Assembly: GCA_029948255.1 (NCBI GenBank)
Contig: JALIZF010001912.1
Span: 496,001-560,000, forward strand
Direction of reading: 5' to 3'
Source of the DNA: Telmatactis stephensoni
Taxonomy: Eukaryota; Cnidaria; Anthozoa; Actiniaria; Isophelliidae
DNA: 64,000 bases
The translations under genes were made by a program, and so were the position numbers. The first letter of the stretch is position 1. Each line of letters begins with the position of its first letter. The notes under the pieces are model-generated. The model saw only the letters and a list, made by a program, of their open reading frames with translations. It did not search any database and was not told the origin of the DNA. Below are positions 1-25,629 of this stretch, in pieces.

Positions 1-129
1 CGTCCACCAATTCCAATGTTTTGCGAAACGTTGTGCGGAACAGCCGCAGAAGTAGGATCGAGTTCTACTTCTGCAACTGGACACACGGTACAACCGTGTT
101 GCGCGCGGTGTTTCAGCAACTCGGGAAAA
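1..129 (+). CDS. Possible partial coding exon, unknown gene
   Basis: An open plus-strand frame runs from the window edge and ends at a consensus splice donor (AAA|GTAAGT at 129/130). It encodes a short Cys-rich peptide with a CCARC motif near its end, and its base composition is richer in GC than the flanking DNA. I do not recognise a family. The stretch also contains two perfect short hairpins (10-bp arms at 48-76, and CACGG/CCGTG near 84-99), which would be odd in coding sequence and could mean it is structural or repetitive DNA. Low confidence. Confidence 0.22.
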
Positions 130-299
130 GTAAGTTGCCAGTGTGTGTCCGGGCCGCCCTTCAATGACGCCAATGAAACTTCAATCTGTGGTCTCTAGTC
201 TACGAATATTTATCTCTTTGCTGTTACTAAGACCATTTGGTAACATATTGCATGAATTTTCAACATGCGAACCAGTCAAACACGCAACTGTTTTTTGCC

Positions 300-475
300 G
301 TTTTTGTCGTTTTTGTCCACATTGAATCAGTCGCGCGCGCGCGCCCCATGAAATTGGCGGGAAATTTTCCCGCCATTTTTACTCAAATAAGCTCGCGCGC
401 GCGTCCTCCACATGCACAGCGCGCCCTGGCTGGCACCTTTTCATTTCGCGCTGAAATTGGTTTGCTCGATTGACG
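300..475. promoter_or_regulatory. CpG-rich promoter-like region with E2F-type palindrome
   Basis: Runs of CGCGCG occur at about 330-344 and 392-402. Between them, 356-374 is a perfect odd palindrome GGCGGGAAATTTTCCCGCC, which is two head-to-head copies of TTTCCCGCC and so matches the E2F/DP consensus TTTSSCGC on both strands. Such sites are typical of promoters of replication and cell-cycle genes. The region has no clear open gene inside the window, so the promoter may drive a gene to the left or a noncoding first exon to the right. Confidence 0.4.
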
Positions 476-581
476 AAGCAATGGTCGCAATCTAAAACTT
501 CAGTGAAGTGTTTGAAATCGTTCTGTTTTCTTGTGTTCAAAAGTGAAACTAGCTATTGTAGCTACGGGAAGACATCTGAAG
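476..581 (+). other. Possible noncoding first exon
   Basis: Directly downstream of the CpG-rich block, the plus strand reads to a consensus splice donor AAG|GTAAGT at 581/582, with no long open frame. This would fit a 5' untranslated exon of a plus-strand transcript started at the E2F-containing region. No matching downstream exon was recognised before the TLE 3' end, so this is inference from position and donor quality only. Confidence 0.18.
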
Positions 582-1389
582 GTAAGTTGACCTTGATGAA
601 AATCAAGTTTTTCGAAAATAGACGAGATTAACTTATCGTATTCCATCAATATGACTTACTTTGGCAAATGGCTCCTTGACAGTAGGATAGGTTTTCAAAA
701 TACCTGAAAATACCCTGATAAAAGGAGACTTGTGGGTATTATAACAAAAACTACAACTTTGATCTTTCACAAAGCGTTCGTAAACTAGTTGCGAGCATGC
801 AGAGTCTCCCGTGTCGGAAATTACCTACAAAAGACTCTGCTCGCTGAGAATCATTGTCCTTACTTAAGATTTCACACTTATCTTAGCCTTTTTAAAAGCC
901 ACTAACTTGCCGTTTTTGCGGAGTTTGCCTCTAAAATGTCTTTTAATTAATAATAAAGATGGTCATTTTCGAGTTCTCCCATTTATTGTACTCCCTCGAG
1001 TACTCGTCAGTCACGCTTTGTAAAACGAAGGCAAGGGAGACGGTCTGGTTTTTTTTTTGGAGGGTAGTAAGAAAATCTTTATCACTGAACAAGTCAGTTG
1101 TGAACAAAATTTGAGCTTAAATTTGTCTGCAACGTTTCCTCGTTGAAATATTTTCCAAAAACCTATTTTTCGCATATTATCTTATGAGCTTTTGTCAAAA
1201 CTTAAATTACACGGCTCCTTTCCAAAAATAGTGACGACTGAAATGGTCCGTCCCCACTAACAAGCTACCCCCCACTACTGGAATCAGTTTCCCTACTGAT
1301 AACCTTCGACCATTTATCTATTCACACCATATTTTTAAGTAGTAATAGCCTTGGATTGGTCTATTCTTGGATTGGTCTACAGAAACTGG

Positions 1390-1670
1390 GAACCATAATT
1401 CCATGATATTTCCTATGTCTTTTTCATGACTTTTGGTCCAACGTCATGATTTCAAAATCCACAGTTTCTCTCACATCAATATGCTGAAGGTATAAAAATT
1501 CAAAATTTCCTTACTTCTCACCTTAAAAGCTGAAAACATACAATTTGGTGAGTCTAAAATTTATGACGTTTCCATGATATTTTTTCATGCCTTGTAGGCC
1601 TGGAATTGGAATTAGAATTCCAGAACTTTTTATGACTTCAGTCCATGATCGTGTGAACCCTGTGATAACT
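1390..1670 (+). repeat. Dispersed repeat, copy 1 (second copy at 27590-27795)
   Basis: This stretch shares a string of near-identical phrases, in the same order, with 27590-27795: TTCCATGA, ATGTCTTTTTCA, a CA-rich middle and a final segment reading CATGA-x-GTGTGAACCCTGT or similar. No terminal inverted repeats or coding capacity were seen. The stretches on either side (590-1390 and 1670-2000) show no gene. Confidence 0.5.
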
Positions 1671-2003
1671 CATTCCGAAGTTTCTGATGTTTTGCATGGT
1701 TTATATGGCTGCTTTTAAAGAGATAAGGCTTTTAGTTATAAACGAACGATAAGAAATGTTTAGCTCAGGTTATTTTAGTGAAAATGTTTGTTTAGCAAAC
1801 AGCTTTAAATAGACCGCGCTCAATCCCTTGTTATTGTTGACCTTTATTCTTGGTAATTGACAGGAAAAAAGCCACCACACCCTAATCCTAAGGATATACG
1901 CATTATAAACTTTTTGGTGTAAAACGTTTTTAGGAAGTGAAGGTTGCGCAGGTCGTGTAAGCTTTATAGAAAGAGACACACAGTCTTGAACACGCGATAA
2001 CTT

Positions 2004-2009
2004 TTTATT
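2004..2009 (-). terminator. Candidate poly(A) signal for TLE
   Basis: AATAAA on the minus strand lies about 560 nt beyond the TLE stop codon at 2571. The intervening 2010-2570 is AT-rich and has no other gene, so it is the probable 3' untranslated region. No other canonical hexamer was noticed closer to the stop. Transcript 3' ends were not observed. Confidence 0.4.
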
Positions 2010-2570
2010 TACGAAAAATTACTATATTAGCTCTGTTGTGCATTGTTTTGATATATCTACTTTTATCACATGTACAGTGGTGTTCAAAACAAGGCCATGT
2101 ACAAGCCATTGAAAACAGTTCATATGCAGTCGAGAACGACCTATATAACACTTCATGAAACGAACGGTTGTGGAATTAGAAATTAGCAACGTATCATTAG
2201 AAAAGAAAGGGATATTTCATTTTTTCAACATTTCATTTTCTCTACAAATTACCCTTAACATTTCTAATGGTTCGTTCCTGGAGCGAACGTATAAGCATTG
2301 AATGCTTGAGATACATTAATACAACTTTATAACACAGAATTGTCCTCTAATTTACTCGATGAACAACAGAATTCCTCACCAAAGTTGCAAGGAAGGGCTA
2401 TAATACAGAAGTAAAAAATGTGATCGTTTCCCAATGTCTATAGTTACAAACAATATATCAGGAACCTTTAGAAAGTACAATTGAGGTCACTGAAACCACG
2501 CCATAATTCCACTTGTTTTCTTTCAAAATGTTTTGTTATAGTTATCGTAGTAGAAGGTTGAAGATATTGA

Positions 2571-15262
<12,692 letters not shown>

Positions 15263-15679
15263 GCTGCCCAGAAGATCCAAGGACCACTACACGAAATTGA
15301 AGAGCAAGTGAGAGTTTAACTAAGCTGAAATTTCTCAGGGGCCCCTTAAGAGTTGTTTAGGGGCACAGTAGAAGTACTCAAGCATTTCACCACTGACTAA
15401 CCGTCGATGTTCACGGGTCGATCGGGTACTAAGAGTACCTTTGAACCACTGGATCCAAACGAATTCCCACTTTGACAAACGAAACGGTATTTCCCCCTGA
15501 TGTAATTCTGTTTCACAAGGCTTTCCAGTGCTTCGTTTCAAGTTATCGAACTGCTTCCTTACATGAACTCCACGGCGAGTCTTGAACAAATATCAACCTT
15601 GAAATCGACACAGCAAAATGACACGGCAAACGCGGCACGCGGTCACCAACTTGTAACACCATAACACCCTGGGGGAACA

Positions 15680-15689
15680 CCATATATGG
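15680..15689. promoter_or_regulatory. CArG box upstream of TLE
   Basis: CCATATATGG is a perfect match to the CC(A/T)6GG binding site of SRF/MADS-box factors and lies about 420 bp upstream of the TLE start codon. The sequence between it and the start codon is presumed 5' untranslated region and proximal promoter. A single 10-bp match can occur by chance, so function is unproven. Confidence 0.3.
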
Positions 15690-18600
15690 CAAGTGTTTAA
15701 TCTATATTTATTGCCAATCTAGTCAAAACCAATCACCAATGACGCCAAGAGGGAAAATATCCCACGTGGGTTTGAGTCATCTTGTGGGGTAAACAAGGTC
15801 CAATCATCATGGAGAGTGTGTGAAAAAACACCCGAGACACCTGCATTCTTGTCGCCTTAATAAGATCAAGAGTGTCATACAGACTTTAACGAGCTGCTTG
15901 AGATGTCAATCAAAGTAACGTGGTACAGTGTTGACAAAAGACAAGACCCTCCCACCTCTCTCTTTGAACGAACGCTTTGTAAATTGGTTTTCAATATCGT
16001 AAACCAAACAATAGAAAAGGACAAATTGCTCAACGCTATCCAATCGAATTGAAACTGGTTGACCACATTTACGTACGTATTTTAACCAGACGTAATGTTA
16101 GTGGTCGGAGCGGTTGAATTTCAGAATGTTTTCACGGCTTTTTGAATGCGCTGTAGAGCATGAAAGGATTAATGTTTTGGCCATCTTTTATCCTCACTCG
16201 AGCGCGACCGCTGTGTTTTCATCAATGCTGTCCCCAATGTGTTATTCAACTCAATATTTGCCTTCCGCTTCAAGGCGTTAGCATTCATCTACAAAGAAAA
16301 TTACTGGCACAATTGGAATTTCTAATGTGTGTGTACCGATGGAACCCTTTAAAAATATTTGATTTTGTTATCAACAAATTGAATATGGAAGAAAGCGGAT
16401 CCTTAATCTCTTGGCTCAGTAGATTACTCCCGGCGGGCATTTACAAATATATACAATCTTGGCGCCTTGCTGTCGCTTTGCCGACACATTGATTTCTATA
16501 GATAAAAGCTTAATTAACACAATAATCAGGATCTGAGTGTTGCTAATTATTGTCGGTGTAATTACGTAAATTACAGACTGTAATCGTAGTAATGACTCGA
16601 GAATTCATAATGAAAAACATGCTGCTCGTCATAGTCACGTGGGCTATTTGCAAGCAAAAACAGCCTATAGGTCAAGAAGCAGTCGAACATGATTGGATGG
16701 TTGTGTTTTTCACGATCACTAAAATCGGTCACTCGGGTAATAGAGACAAGACGACGAGATAACAATGAACCAATTTAGCTACAGGACTAGATGTTTATCA
16801 AGCTGACACGTGCAATGACTCTATATGCTAAAGCTATTGAATTCATCTAAGATGGCTTTTTGAAACAGAGCGATCAGGAAACAAACACGGCCTAAAATGC
16901 AATTAGATTTGACAGCCTCAAACAAAGCCATTTATATGATTCAAATGCCCATCTGTATTTGTTTGATCTCGCGCAGTCGAAAGACTAGAATTTTAATGTG
17001 GCCACAAGAGTATTTTTAAGTCGTTTGCTTTATCCATTGTGTAAACCTCCATGGTTTATCCACTTCTAGTTCTAATGCAAAATTAAGATTTTGTGTTGTT
17101 GACACACCTTGTTTTTCAAGACACTAGTGCTATCCAGCCAGCAGACTGCTTAAGATCAGTCAAGCAACCATCAACCCTATTGAATTACAGTCTCACGAAG
17201 CCGACTGTACATTGAACTTTTCATCGATGACTCAATTTGTTTTTATCACGATTGTACATTAAAATTACTTTTTCAGATGCGCCGGACGTCTTTCTTTTTT
17301 GGTTTACATGTTTTCGCTATAATTTCGCGATTGTTGACACTGTGCGTGTTCTTGCTTTTAAATGGTTTGTTCGATTTCACTTATCGAAGTACCGCCGATA
17401 TTATTTTCTTTTCGTGGTTTGAATTCGCAAATGAAGAATGATTAACAACAAAGTGCAAAATTTGAGAAGCAGATGGTTCGAGCGCAATTGATTGAAATCA
17501 TTATGTAGTGTTGTGAACCGAAACCATGGCTGGGCACCACATCGTTAAAAAGTCATACTTTTGCAACCATGTATACGCTGCACTCCCGCACTGATCCTTT
17601 TCAACTCTCATTCTCGAAAAACAAAAACTCAACTGCCTAGTTCTTGACGTGTCGAGATTCTTTAGACCAAGAATCTCTAAAAGCGGGTTCTCTTACTGAA
17701 GCGCTCAGACCGCAACAAAACAAACCATTTCGATTCTTTGAAAGTATTTGGCAAAGCTGGTCTCCAAGTATTAAAATATTAGACAACAGACCGCAGTGCA
17801 TGCCGCCAACGCGCGGTTCACGCCGAGTGTGCCATTCATTTCAAAGAAAAGGACAATTAATAGCATGACAGAGGTTGTTTTGTTTTGAGCCAGTTTGAAG
17901 CGAAGGCCACAAACCACGAAAATCTATCATCACTGAATGGGGTCAGTGAAGCTGAACATGTTTATCTTGTGGTCGATGAATTATTCAACGACCGATAAAA
18001 TGAAAATGTTCGAAAAACACAGCTGCTTTGGAGTGGTGTTTCTGTTGATAATATAGATAATGAATGACTCCTTTCCAATAGACTTCGCTTTAAGCACTGG
18101 CCCTAAGATCTGCCTCTCGAGAGAGAGGAAAACAAGCGCTCAAACGTTTTTGTATTGCGCAGCCAACGAGTGCAGCGATCGATCTTTTCTAACTTGTGTG
18201 AAACGCTGATAATCATTTACCTTGCTGGTACACAATAAACCTTAGATTCACCGCAACGGGTATTCACTTGTTAATACATATCTTGGGATTAATATAGCAA
18301 TTTCGTAGATCAATTCGAACGGCTCCCTCCTATAAACCTCTGCTAGGTATTCATGAGAAAAGGAAAAACAAAAAAAATTTTTTTTCCACCATAAAAAATA
18401 AAAAACCGGATAAAGAAATTTTAATGTATGACATGGGATTGCGAGTTAAAGGTTAATAATACAATAGGTTTTTGTCTCAAACAAGATTCACCAAGGTACA
18501 TGACGGGTTTGGCTATGAGTCTTTTGGTAATACGAGGCGCTGATAAAGTTGTGGTCGGCACTGAAAAAAAGGGAAAAATAATTACTGGAAAGAAAAGATT

Positions 18601-20499
18601 TCTAATCATTACATTGTTGGCTATTTGTTTGTGTACTAGTTTACTTTATTATTATTTTATTTTTTATACTATTTTCTGTTTACACGAAAAATGGGTACTG
18701 CGGTCCCAATGTTGTCTGCATTTCACAAAATGTCATTTTACTAGGTAATGATGCGAGAAAAAAAACAACAAACAAACAATAATAATACCAATTGAAACGA
18801 AAATGAAAATGTAACGGGCTTTTGGTTTGAATAAAAGATTTCCTCTTATTTTTCTCTAAGTCGATACAGCTTCATAACCAGTAGTTGTTTTATTAATCTT
18901 TTTAACATTCTGGTCGCATTACAACAAGAAACTGAAAAGAACGATTAGAAAAAGAGATCGGGAACATGGCATCTGTCGCTCGCGATTGATTTTAAATCAT
19001 CTTTTTTTACTTGAGATTACTTAAAGCTACGTTAATTGTGACTTTACAATGAAAAATAATATTCTTTCAGTATTCAAAATAGATGGTAATTTGTGTTTAT
19101 TCACAGAGGCTGAATAAATAACTCTTGGCTGAAGTGTACGCATAGCTATATAAATATATACATGCATAAATACATATATATATATACATCATATATACAT
19201 ATATATATGTAAAAGTTTATGTTTCAAGCCAGATGAAAAACCGCAAAGAAGAACCTCAGTCGATAGTCGAATCGGGTTTTGTGGCTGGGTGTTTTTAGTG
19301 TGTTTTCTGTGTTCTTTTGCGTGTATTAATAATCCATGTTGTTCTCAAAAACATTCGATGGTATTTGTAGAACGAAAGTAAATAACATCGTTAAACCTTT
19401 GAATAACGAAAAAGAAAACCTTTCAGACGAATTGTGTAAACAAAATATAACAAACAGCCTGTAGGCGATTTATGGCCCAATTTTTCCTCGATTTATGAAT
19501 ATTCATGTACTACTCCAGTTGAAGTAATGACCAAAATCGTTCTGTCCTTGTTCGAAAATATTATCATTTTTGTAATAGTGAAAAGTACTGAAAATACATT
19601 ATCGTCGAAAACAGCAAATTATTTAAGTTGCTTCGTCTAGTAGTCCATTCAAATTAGGCCCTGCCAAACCACAACCGATAAGCCGATCGGGAAAGTAGGC
19701 CAAATTTGAATAACACTGGAATAATTATCCCGATGTCTTTAAAGATAAGTGCAATTAACTTTACTGTACTCAGAATGGATATTAAACGTTTCAGATTAAC
19801 GGAGACAACCGGAGTGCCGAATTACCCGATCCTCAAGAAGTGCACTCTTAATTCATTTCAAGAGTTTTATTTATGAAAACTAGAATCGCTTTCAATTCGG
19901 TGATAATAATAATGAAAAGTGGTTTTGAGCCTCAGAAGTCATCCAAAGGCGTAAAATAACAGCTAAATCTGACAGTTGCTGATGATAAATCGCCCTCAGT
20001 CTGATCTAAGTCTTTCTATTTCAATGAAAGTAAATTCTATTTTCATTTGCGCACCGCAATAACGAAACAATCAGAGTAGTCCACCCACTAAATCTTTGCC
20101 TTTTTTCAAGCGTTTTCCAAATTGAAAAGAAAGTCTATTTTTTCAATCTATATCCATCTCGCGGTGATATACGATCTCTAGGATCTGTATTATGTCACCT
20201 TAGTTATCTTACTTTCAACCGATTTTCTTTCGTTTTAAAAGGTTTTACTCTATATCTTCCTTGGTTCCGATGCTATCTCCGGTGCGCAATGTTACCGGTG
20301 ACAATACTAAGATTATTCGAGAGTTTTTAAGGAAAATTTTTATAAATACAGTCACAAGACTATTAAGCAAATAGAAAACAAGTGTAAAATTCACCCATCT
20401 GAATGTTAAAATGGTTTAACATATAATTACCGTTAAGGTATTGTATTTTTTATACTGTATACTAATTAGCGGTAACAATTGAAAATTGAGGATAGGAAA

Positions 20500-20760
20500 A
20501 ACAGTGGAGAGAAGAAGAGAAGAGAAGAGAAGGGGAGAGAAGAGAAGAGAAGGGGATAGAAGAGAAGAGAAGAGGACGAAGGAAGAGAGGAAGAGAGAGA
20601 AGCAATGAGAGGAGGCACAGAGAGAAGGAGGATGAGGAGAGAAGAGAGGAGAGGAGAGGAGAGGAGAGGAGAGGAGAGGAGAGGAGAGGAGAGGAGAGGA
20701 GAGAAAAGAAGATTGAAGAGAAGAAAAACGAGAGAATAGAAAAATAACGATAGAATCGAG
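20500..20760 (+). repeat. Long polypurine tract with GGAGA pentamer array
   Basis: About 260 bp are almost pure G/A on the plus strand. At 20640-20702 the tract is a tidy array of the pentamer GGAGA (about 12 copies); on either side are degenerate AGAAG/GAGA repeats. This is a simple-sequence tract with strand asymmetry of the kind that can form triplex DNA. The long minus-strand Ser/Leu/Phe frame across it is an artefact of the repeat. Confidence 0.85.
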
Positions 20761-22984
20761 AAATGAAATTAAGAAGACAATGAAATACAAGAGAAGAACA
20801 CGTAAGACTAACAAAAGAAAGTCACAAGTTAATTACGACGAGAGAACTCAAAGTAAAAAAAGGAGAATAAAAAAATACCCAAAATGATTAACCGAGTTAG
20901 ACGAATTAATATTTATGTCCATATGTCAACATAATAGAATTCGAATCATCAGACTAACTGAATAAAGTTTAAAAAGAGCTAAGAGTGTATCGATGAGATG
21001 ACTTCCTTAGCAATAATCGTCTAATATCACCATAATAAATTAAAAGCAAAACCGGACGACCATCTCGGTCGTTGTTGATAGTTTAAATCGGAAAAGTTAT
21101 AAATTCTGTACACATCAAGAAGGAAAACAAACACGATGTATTATGTCAATAAAACAAAAAGTAATTGGCGGCGCTAAAAACGGAACTCTAGCCACCAGCT
21201 AAAACTGATCTCACCAAGTGATTGAAATTGTACATAAAAAATGGAATAATAGTAAAGATAAGTTCATCCGTCGACTCCTTTTAGGCTTTCCATTTGAAGT
21301 ATCTCGAATTGTTTGCTGTGTTTTTTCGTTCAAAACAGTAAAAACCAATATATTGTGTCAATCAAATTTCATTTGAGTAAACAATGAGTAATTAAACAAT
21401 GATTTGAATCTGACAACACACAAAATGGTGGTCACTTTTTGTCGACCATCGGTTTGCACTGACTAGCTAAACCATCTAAGATAACTGATAATTGATGATC
21501 TTAGAATCAAAAGTATTTCCTTTGCGGTTTTTTCAGTCAAAAAGTTCTATTTTCATTAACGAGTCTTTTAATTGCACCACCAGTGGGTATAGATGATGAA
21601 AAAATTATAGTAAGTAAAGTGCAAAAAATGCAATTAAGAATTAAGAACCGAGTGCAAACAACTTTTTTTCAATCGTTTTTTTGTCTAAATATTGATCTTT
21701 GAAGACAAACTGACTAGTGCCGTAGCTCAATGTGGGGTTCCTTCTGGTTTGTAGCTCTAATTTTAGCTGCTCTTTGCTTTCTCAGCAGTTCAAATTACCA
21801 GTGCTTATTAGTTTCCAACCACGACTTCCCTTCATTTTGACAAAGCATCGCTCTCAAAAATCCCACTGTTGACACTCAATATTAAAATAAAATCTGCCTT
21901 TCTCCGTTCGTAATTGACATTCTGACAAAAGTCGAGCTGTAAGGAACTCGTTGCTGTTTGTTCACCTTAGATTAGCGTATACATAGACTCTCGAGTCTGT
22001 CTTGATTGAACAATTTTTTGGTTCACCTGTTGGGTGTAAAATTTTTGTAATGACGCTTTGGTGACAAGCGCGGCGGCGCATGGCAGATAAGTAGCATGGG
22101 TTGAAACATCATATCATGTTTTTCGCTAATAGAAGATTTGCGTGCAACTATACTTGAAACTATGATCGATTTCCGTTACAGGATAAGACAAGCTTTTAAG
22201 CAATTCACAGTATCTTAACCTCGAAGCTATTACATTGGGGATAGATAGCTAAGGCTTAATTACCCAACACTTTGCTATCACCCATTTAACGAGATAGATC
22301 ACTAATTGATTGGAAATATTCATATTATTCATCGATATCAATAGAAAACATCTTAGAACCATTCTTAAAGGCCTTGTACAGAATCTAGACGTTTTTAGAC
22401 AGTGGTCGCTAATGTACTCTAGATACTGAAACACCGGTAACGGAGTAGAGCAACTAACCCGCCCATATCCTCTTTGAAACAGTAATTAGTAGGAACGTTT
22501 TTTACTAATGTCAGGTATGGTCCATTTATTCGATAAAAACAACAAATATACTTTTTGTAAAACTCCTTTCCTACACCATTAGCATGCAGCAAAGCACGTG
22601 AGAATAGCATACCTCCGTTTCAGTTAAAATAGGAGGGATCTATTCCGGAGTCGGCGACAGCAGAAAGAACTGAGGCTATTAAGGAGTTGGCGGTTGCATG
22701 GTTTTTATTTTAACATCTTTGCCAGTGGATAAGGGTGAAGTAAATAGAAGGGAAATGAGGGAGAGAGAGAAGCGGAATAGATGAATTACAGTGCTAACGA
22801 ATAAAATAGCACATTTTAAAAATGTCTATATTTTGAAATGAACTTAAAATAATTGAAGATGCCAGCATGCATTAGAGGAACATTTCTTCTGTTTTTACTA
22901 ATCTACCATTTGCAGTGCTTTGACCTTCCTTTGTTCATTAGTTTATTTTGGTATTGCGTTTTTGTTGTGATTTGGTTCTGGTCT

Positions 22985-23055
22985 TATATTTTTGAGTATT
23001 TTTTGTTTTGTTTTCAGTATATTTTGTTTGTTTGTTTGTTTGCTTGTGTGGTTAT
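22985..23055 (+). repeat. (TTTG)n-rich low-complexity stretch
   Basis: The plus strand is T/G rich, with five tandem TTTG units around 23022-23042 and related TTTTG runs before them. The apparent open frame here encodes only Phe/Val/Leu/Cys-rich sequence and is judged to be noncoding. Confidence 0.6.
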
Positions 23056-25106
23056 TTTTGTCTTTGTTTGCATTGTTTTCAAGAAGTGGAATATGCCTGA
23101 AATTCACTGATATTATACGGACCCCTAATATGAAGTCTACTTAGAACTGTGCAGTACTTAATAACCTAGGATTAACCAATCAAAGTCGAGCCTTTTTTGC
23201 TCACATCAGACAAGCACAAGCTTGCACTTCTCTCACGCTCTTAGCCATACTTCTGCGGGGCTTTTTCGGAGCGTTTACATGTGGCACCACAAAGACTCAA
23301 ATGTTATCCTGCAATCTTGATTACAGGACCACTGCTTCATGTTGCTAGTCAATGAACTTCTAGAGTATATCTAACTAAACTAGCGATTAAATCTCCAATG
23401 TGCGTCATAGCTAGATTGTCACTACGATACTCCCAAAACATCTTCATCAACTAATTTTACTGTCTGGAACATTATAATGGCTTTCATATGAGTGGGAAGC
23501 CGCACACACGAACTTGACATACAATAATACGGTGCTTAAAATACGCCCTATCGGTAGTTAGTTGGTAGAATATCGATCGTATACCACGCCGTTTCCCATA
23601 ATAAAATCTGCTTATTATACAGTAGTTACTACAGTTAAGGCGGTGTACAACGTTCGCTGGCGTAAATGTGTGTGTTTCGTGGCAACACCCCAGACTCTAA
23701 GGAGCCTCATTAGTTAGGTCATCGGCTGAAAGTGATAAAAATATCAAAGGGTTAATTGCATGAGTGGTTGTACATGTACACTTTTCGACGAATTTCCAGA
23801 CAGATCAAGTCAGGAATTTCTATGATTATATATCTCGGTTTCATCAGTAACGTTATGATCACGTGAACGTTAGAAAGGTCTCGCATCACTTTTTACGCAC
23901 AGTCACGAAGCTACTAAAGCATGGTTTTCACTAGCGACGCAAGCACGAGTGCAAGCACAAGGGCAAACATAATGCATCGTTTTTATTGACACAAGGTGAA
24001 CATACGGCACAAACACAAGAAAAAAGTCGAAAAAGGAAAATCAGTTTTCGATATTTGTGCTTACGCTTGACTTGCGTCTCAGTAAAAACCAATTTCACTA
24101 CATTTTCAAGTCCTTGAAACACAGCCTAGAGTAAACGTAAATGTTACGATGTTTCTAGAGTACACTTTCGAGCTCGCACACTACTTAACTTCTCAGTCCT
24201 GCCTTATCTCATTAAAGCTTTATAGTTATAAGGAGATTTGCAATGTGATAAAGCAATTTAGGTTAATTATCATCTTGTGTATAATCCATTCTTTGTACCA
24301 TTAACGATTTATTGATTTTAAGTATTAAAGATGCAATTTGATGCGTTTATCCTTAATCACGCGAGCCTCTTGTGTAACGATAGATTCCCATAACGCCTAA
24401 TCCCTAAAAAGGTAATATAGTTTGAATGGGAAAATAGGGAAAAGGCGGATCCTAAGAGTGGTTATATTATGCAAAAAAAGATCAAGCTACAGCTGAAATG
24501 GTTAATACAAAGAAAAAAATAGTCGGCAATTTGAAGTGTTTACCCCCCAAAACGCGGGTACGGGCGGAATTCCTCTAATTTAGCGAATTAAGATTGTGAA
24601 GTTAAGGTCATTGTCAATATTGTGGTGTATAGGTCCAGTTAGATTGTTACATATAACCTACAGACGCCTTGCACTAAAAGGTTTAAAGATATCCTTGAAA
24701 CCACACATGATTTATTACATTAGAGCGCGTCGGTTCTCTGATGGGGAAATTGAGTTTTCAAATATAACCCGACATTATTAAGTTGAAGTTGTCTCGAATT
24801 ACACCAAGCTAACAAATGCACGCTACCCCACACGAACAATTAAATATAGTTCACAATAGCGATATTGGCATAAGTACACTAGCAACATATTGTTAGCTAA
24901 CTGTGCCCATCTTTTCATGAACATACACTATTGACGCATCATGTACGAGCATTTTGCCCGTTATATCCCCCCACCCAGAAATCTATGCGCAAATGAAAAT
25001 TTTCTGTTTGCTTATCGCGAGTATGATAGCTTTTTAGAGAGTAGATTGGTAGGAGAAGAGTTGGGTTTCCACAATGTGTACGCACAAGTCAATGGTTATT
25101 GATACC

Positions 25107-25112
25107 TTTATT
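25107..25112 (-). terminator. Candidate poly(A) signal for SMG5
   Basis: AATAAA on the minus strand lies about 520 nt beyond the SMG5 stop codon at 25630. No other gene interrupts 25113-25629, which would then be the 3' untranslated region. Other hexamers further downstream cannot be excluded. Confidence 0.35.
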
Positions 25113-25629
25113 AGGTTTGTCTAAGTATTAATAACAATGTGTATTTACTGCCATTACAGACAACTTCTGCAAGTCCTGCACAGAAACACGTGCTTGCCAC
25201 ACCTATTCACGACGGGTCGGTCGGTCGATCCTAAGACAATAGTTGCAATAATCTTGCGTTTGTTTCTAAGGTTAATGTACACAAAGTCAAGCAATCCCAT
25301 GCATCCAGGAAAACAATACGCGTCTAATAAGAGATAGTGCAACTCATACAATCCGCAATTACAGCTTTTGGAAAGGAATTTCAAAATCAACGGCTGTAAA
25401 AGTCCTAAAAGCTAGGACTACGCGAATGTACTTCTGAAAACATCAATTGGTAAAATAGATGCATAAGCCAGTGTTTGCCTATAGCTTACGGGTAGTGTCT
25501 TAAGTGCCTATAAGACTTTGTTTTCATTAGAACTGGCCATGAGACCGCGAGGTCTTTCGTTACCACAGTGTTTGTGGTAGGTCGTCTTAACACACGTGGA
25601 ATTATTCTCCATCATCTCCGCCCCCGTCT

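Larger units (their letters stand above)
15700..25100. other. Gene-poor spacer between TLE promoter and SMG5 3' end
   Basis: No recognisable protein, tRNA or rRNA gene was found on either strand. A 110-codon plus-strand frame at 16160-16492 has no recognised motif. An AT-rich alternating stretch lies at about 19141-19210, a purine tract at 20500-20760 and a T/G-rich stretch at 22900-23060. The spacer would be the natural place for distal TLE regulatory elements, but that is inference. Confidence 0.5.

Noticed and set aside
16160..16492. 110-codon plus-strand frame in the spacer
   Set aside because: No recognisable motif and no splice partners; length is within chance for this much sequence.
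20416..20814. 132-codon Ser/Leu/Phe-rich minus-strand frame
   Set aside because: It is the translation of a polypurine microsatellite.
22853..23110. Hydrophobic 85-codon plus-strand frame resembling membrane segments
   Set aside because: Built from TTTG/TTTTG low-complexity sequence; hydrophobicity follows from T-richness.
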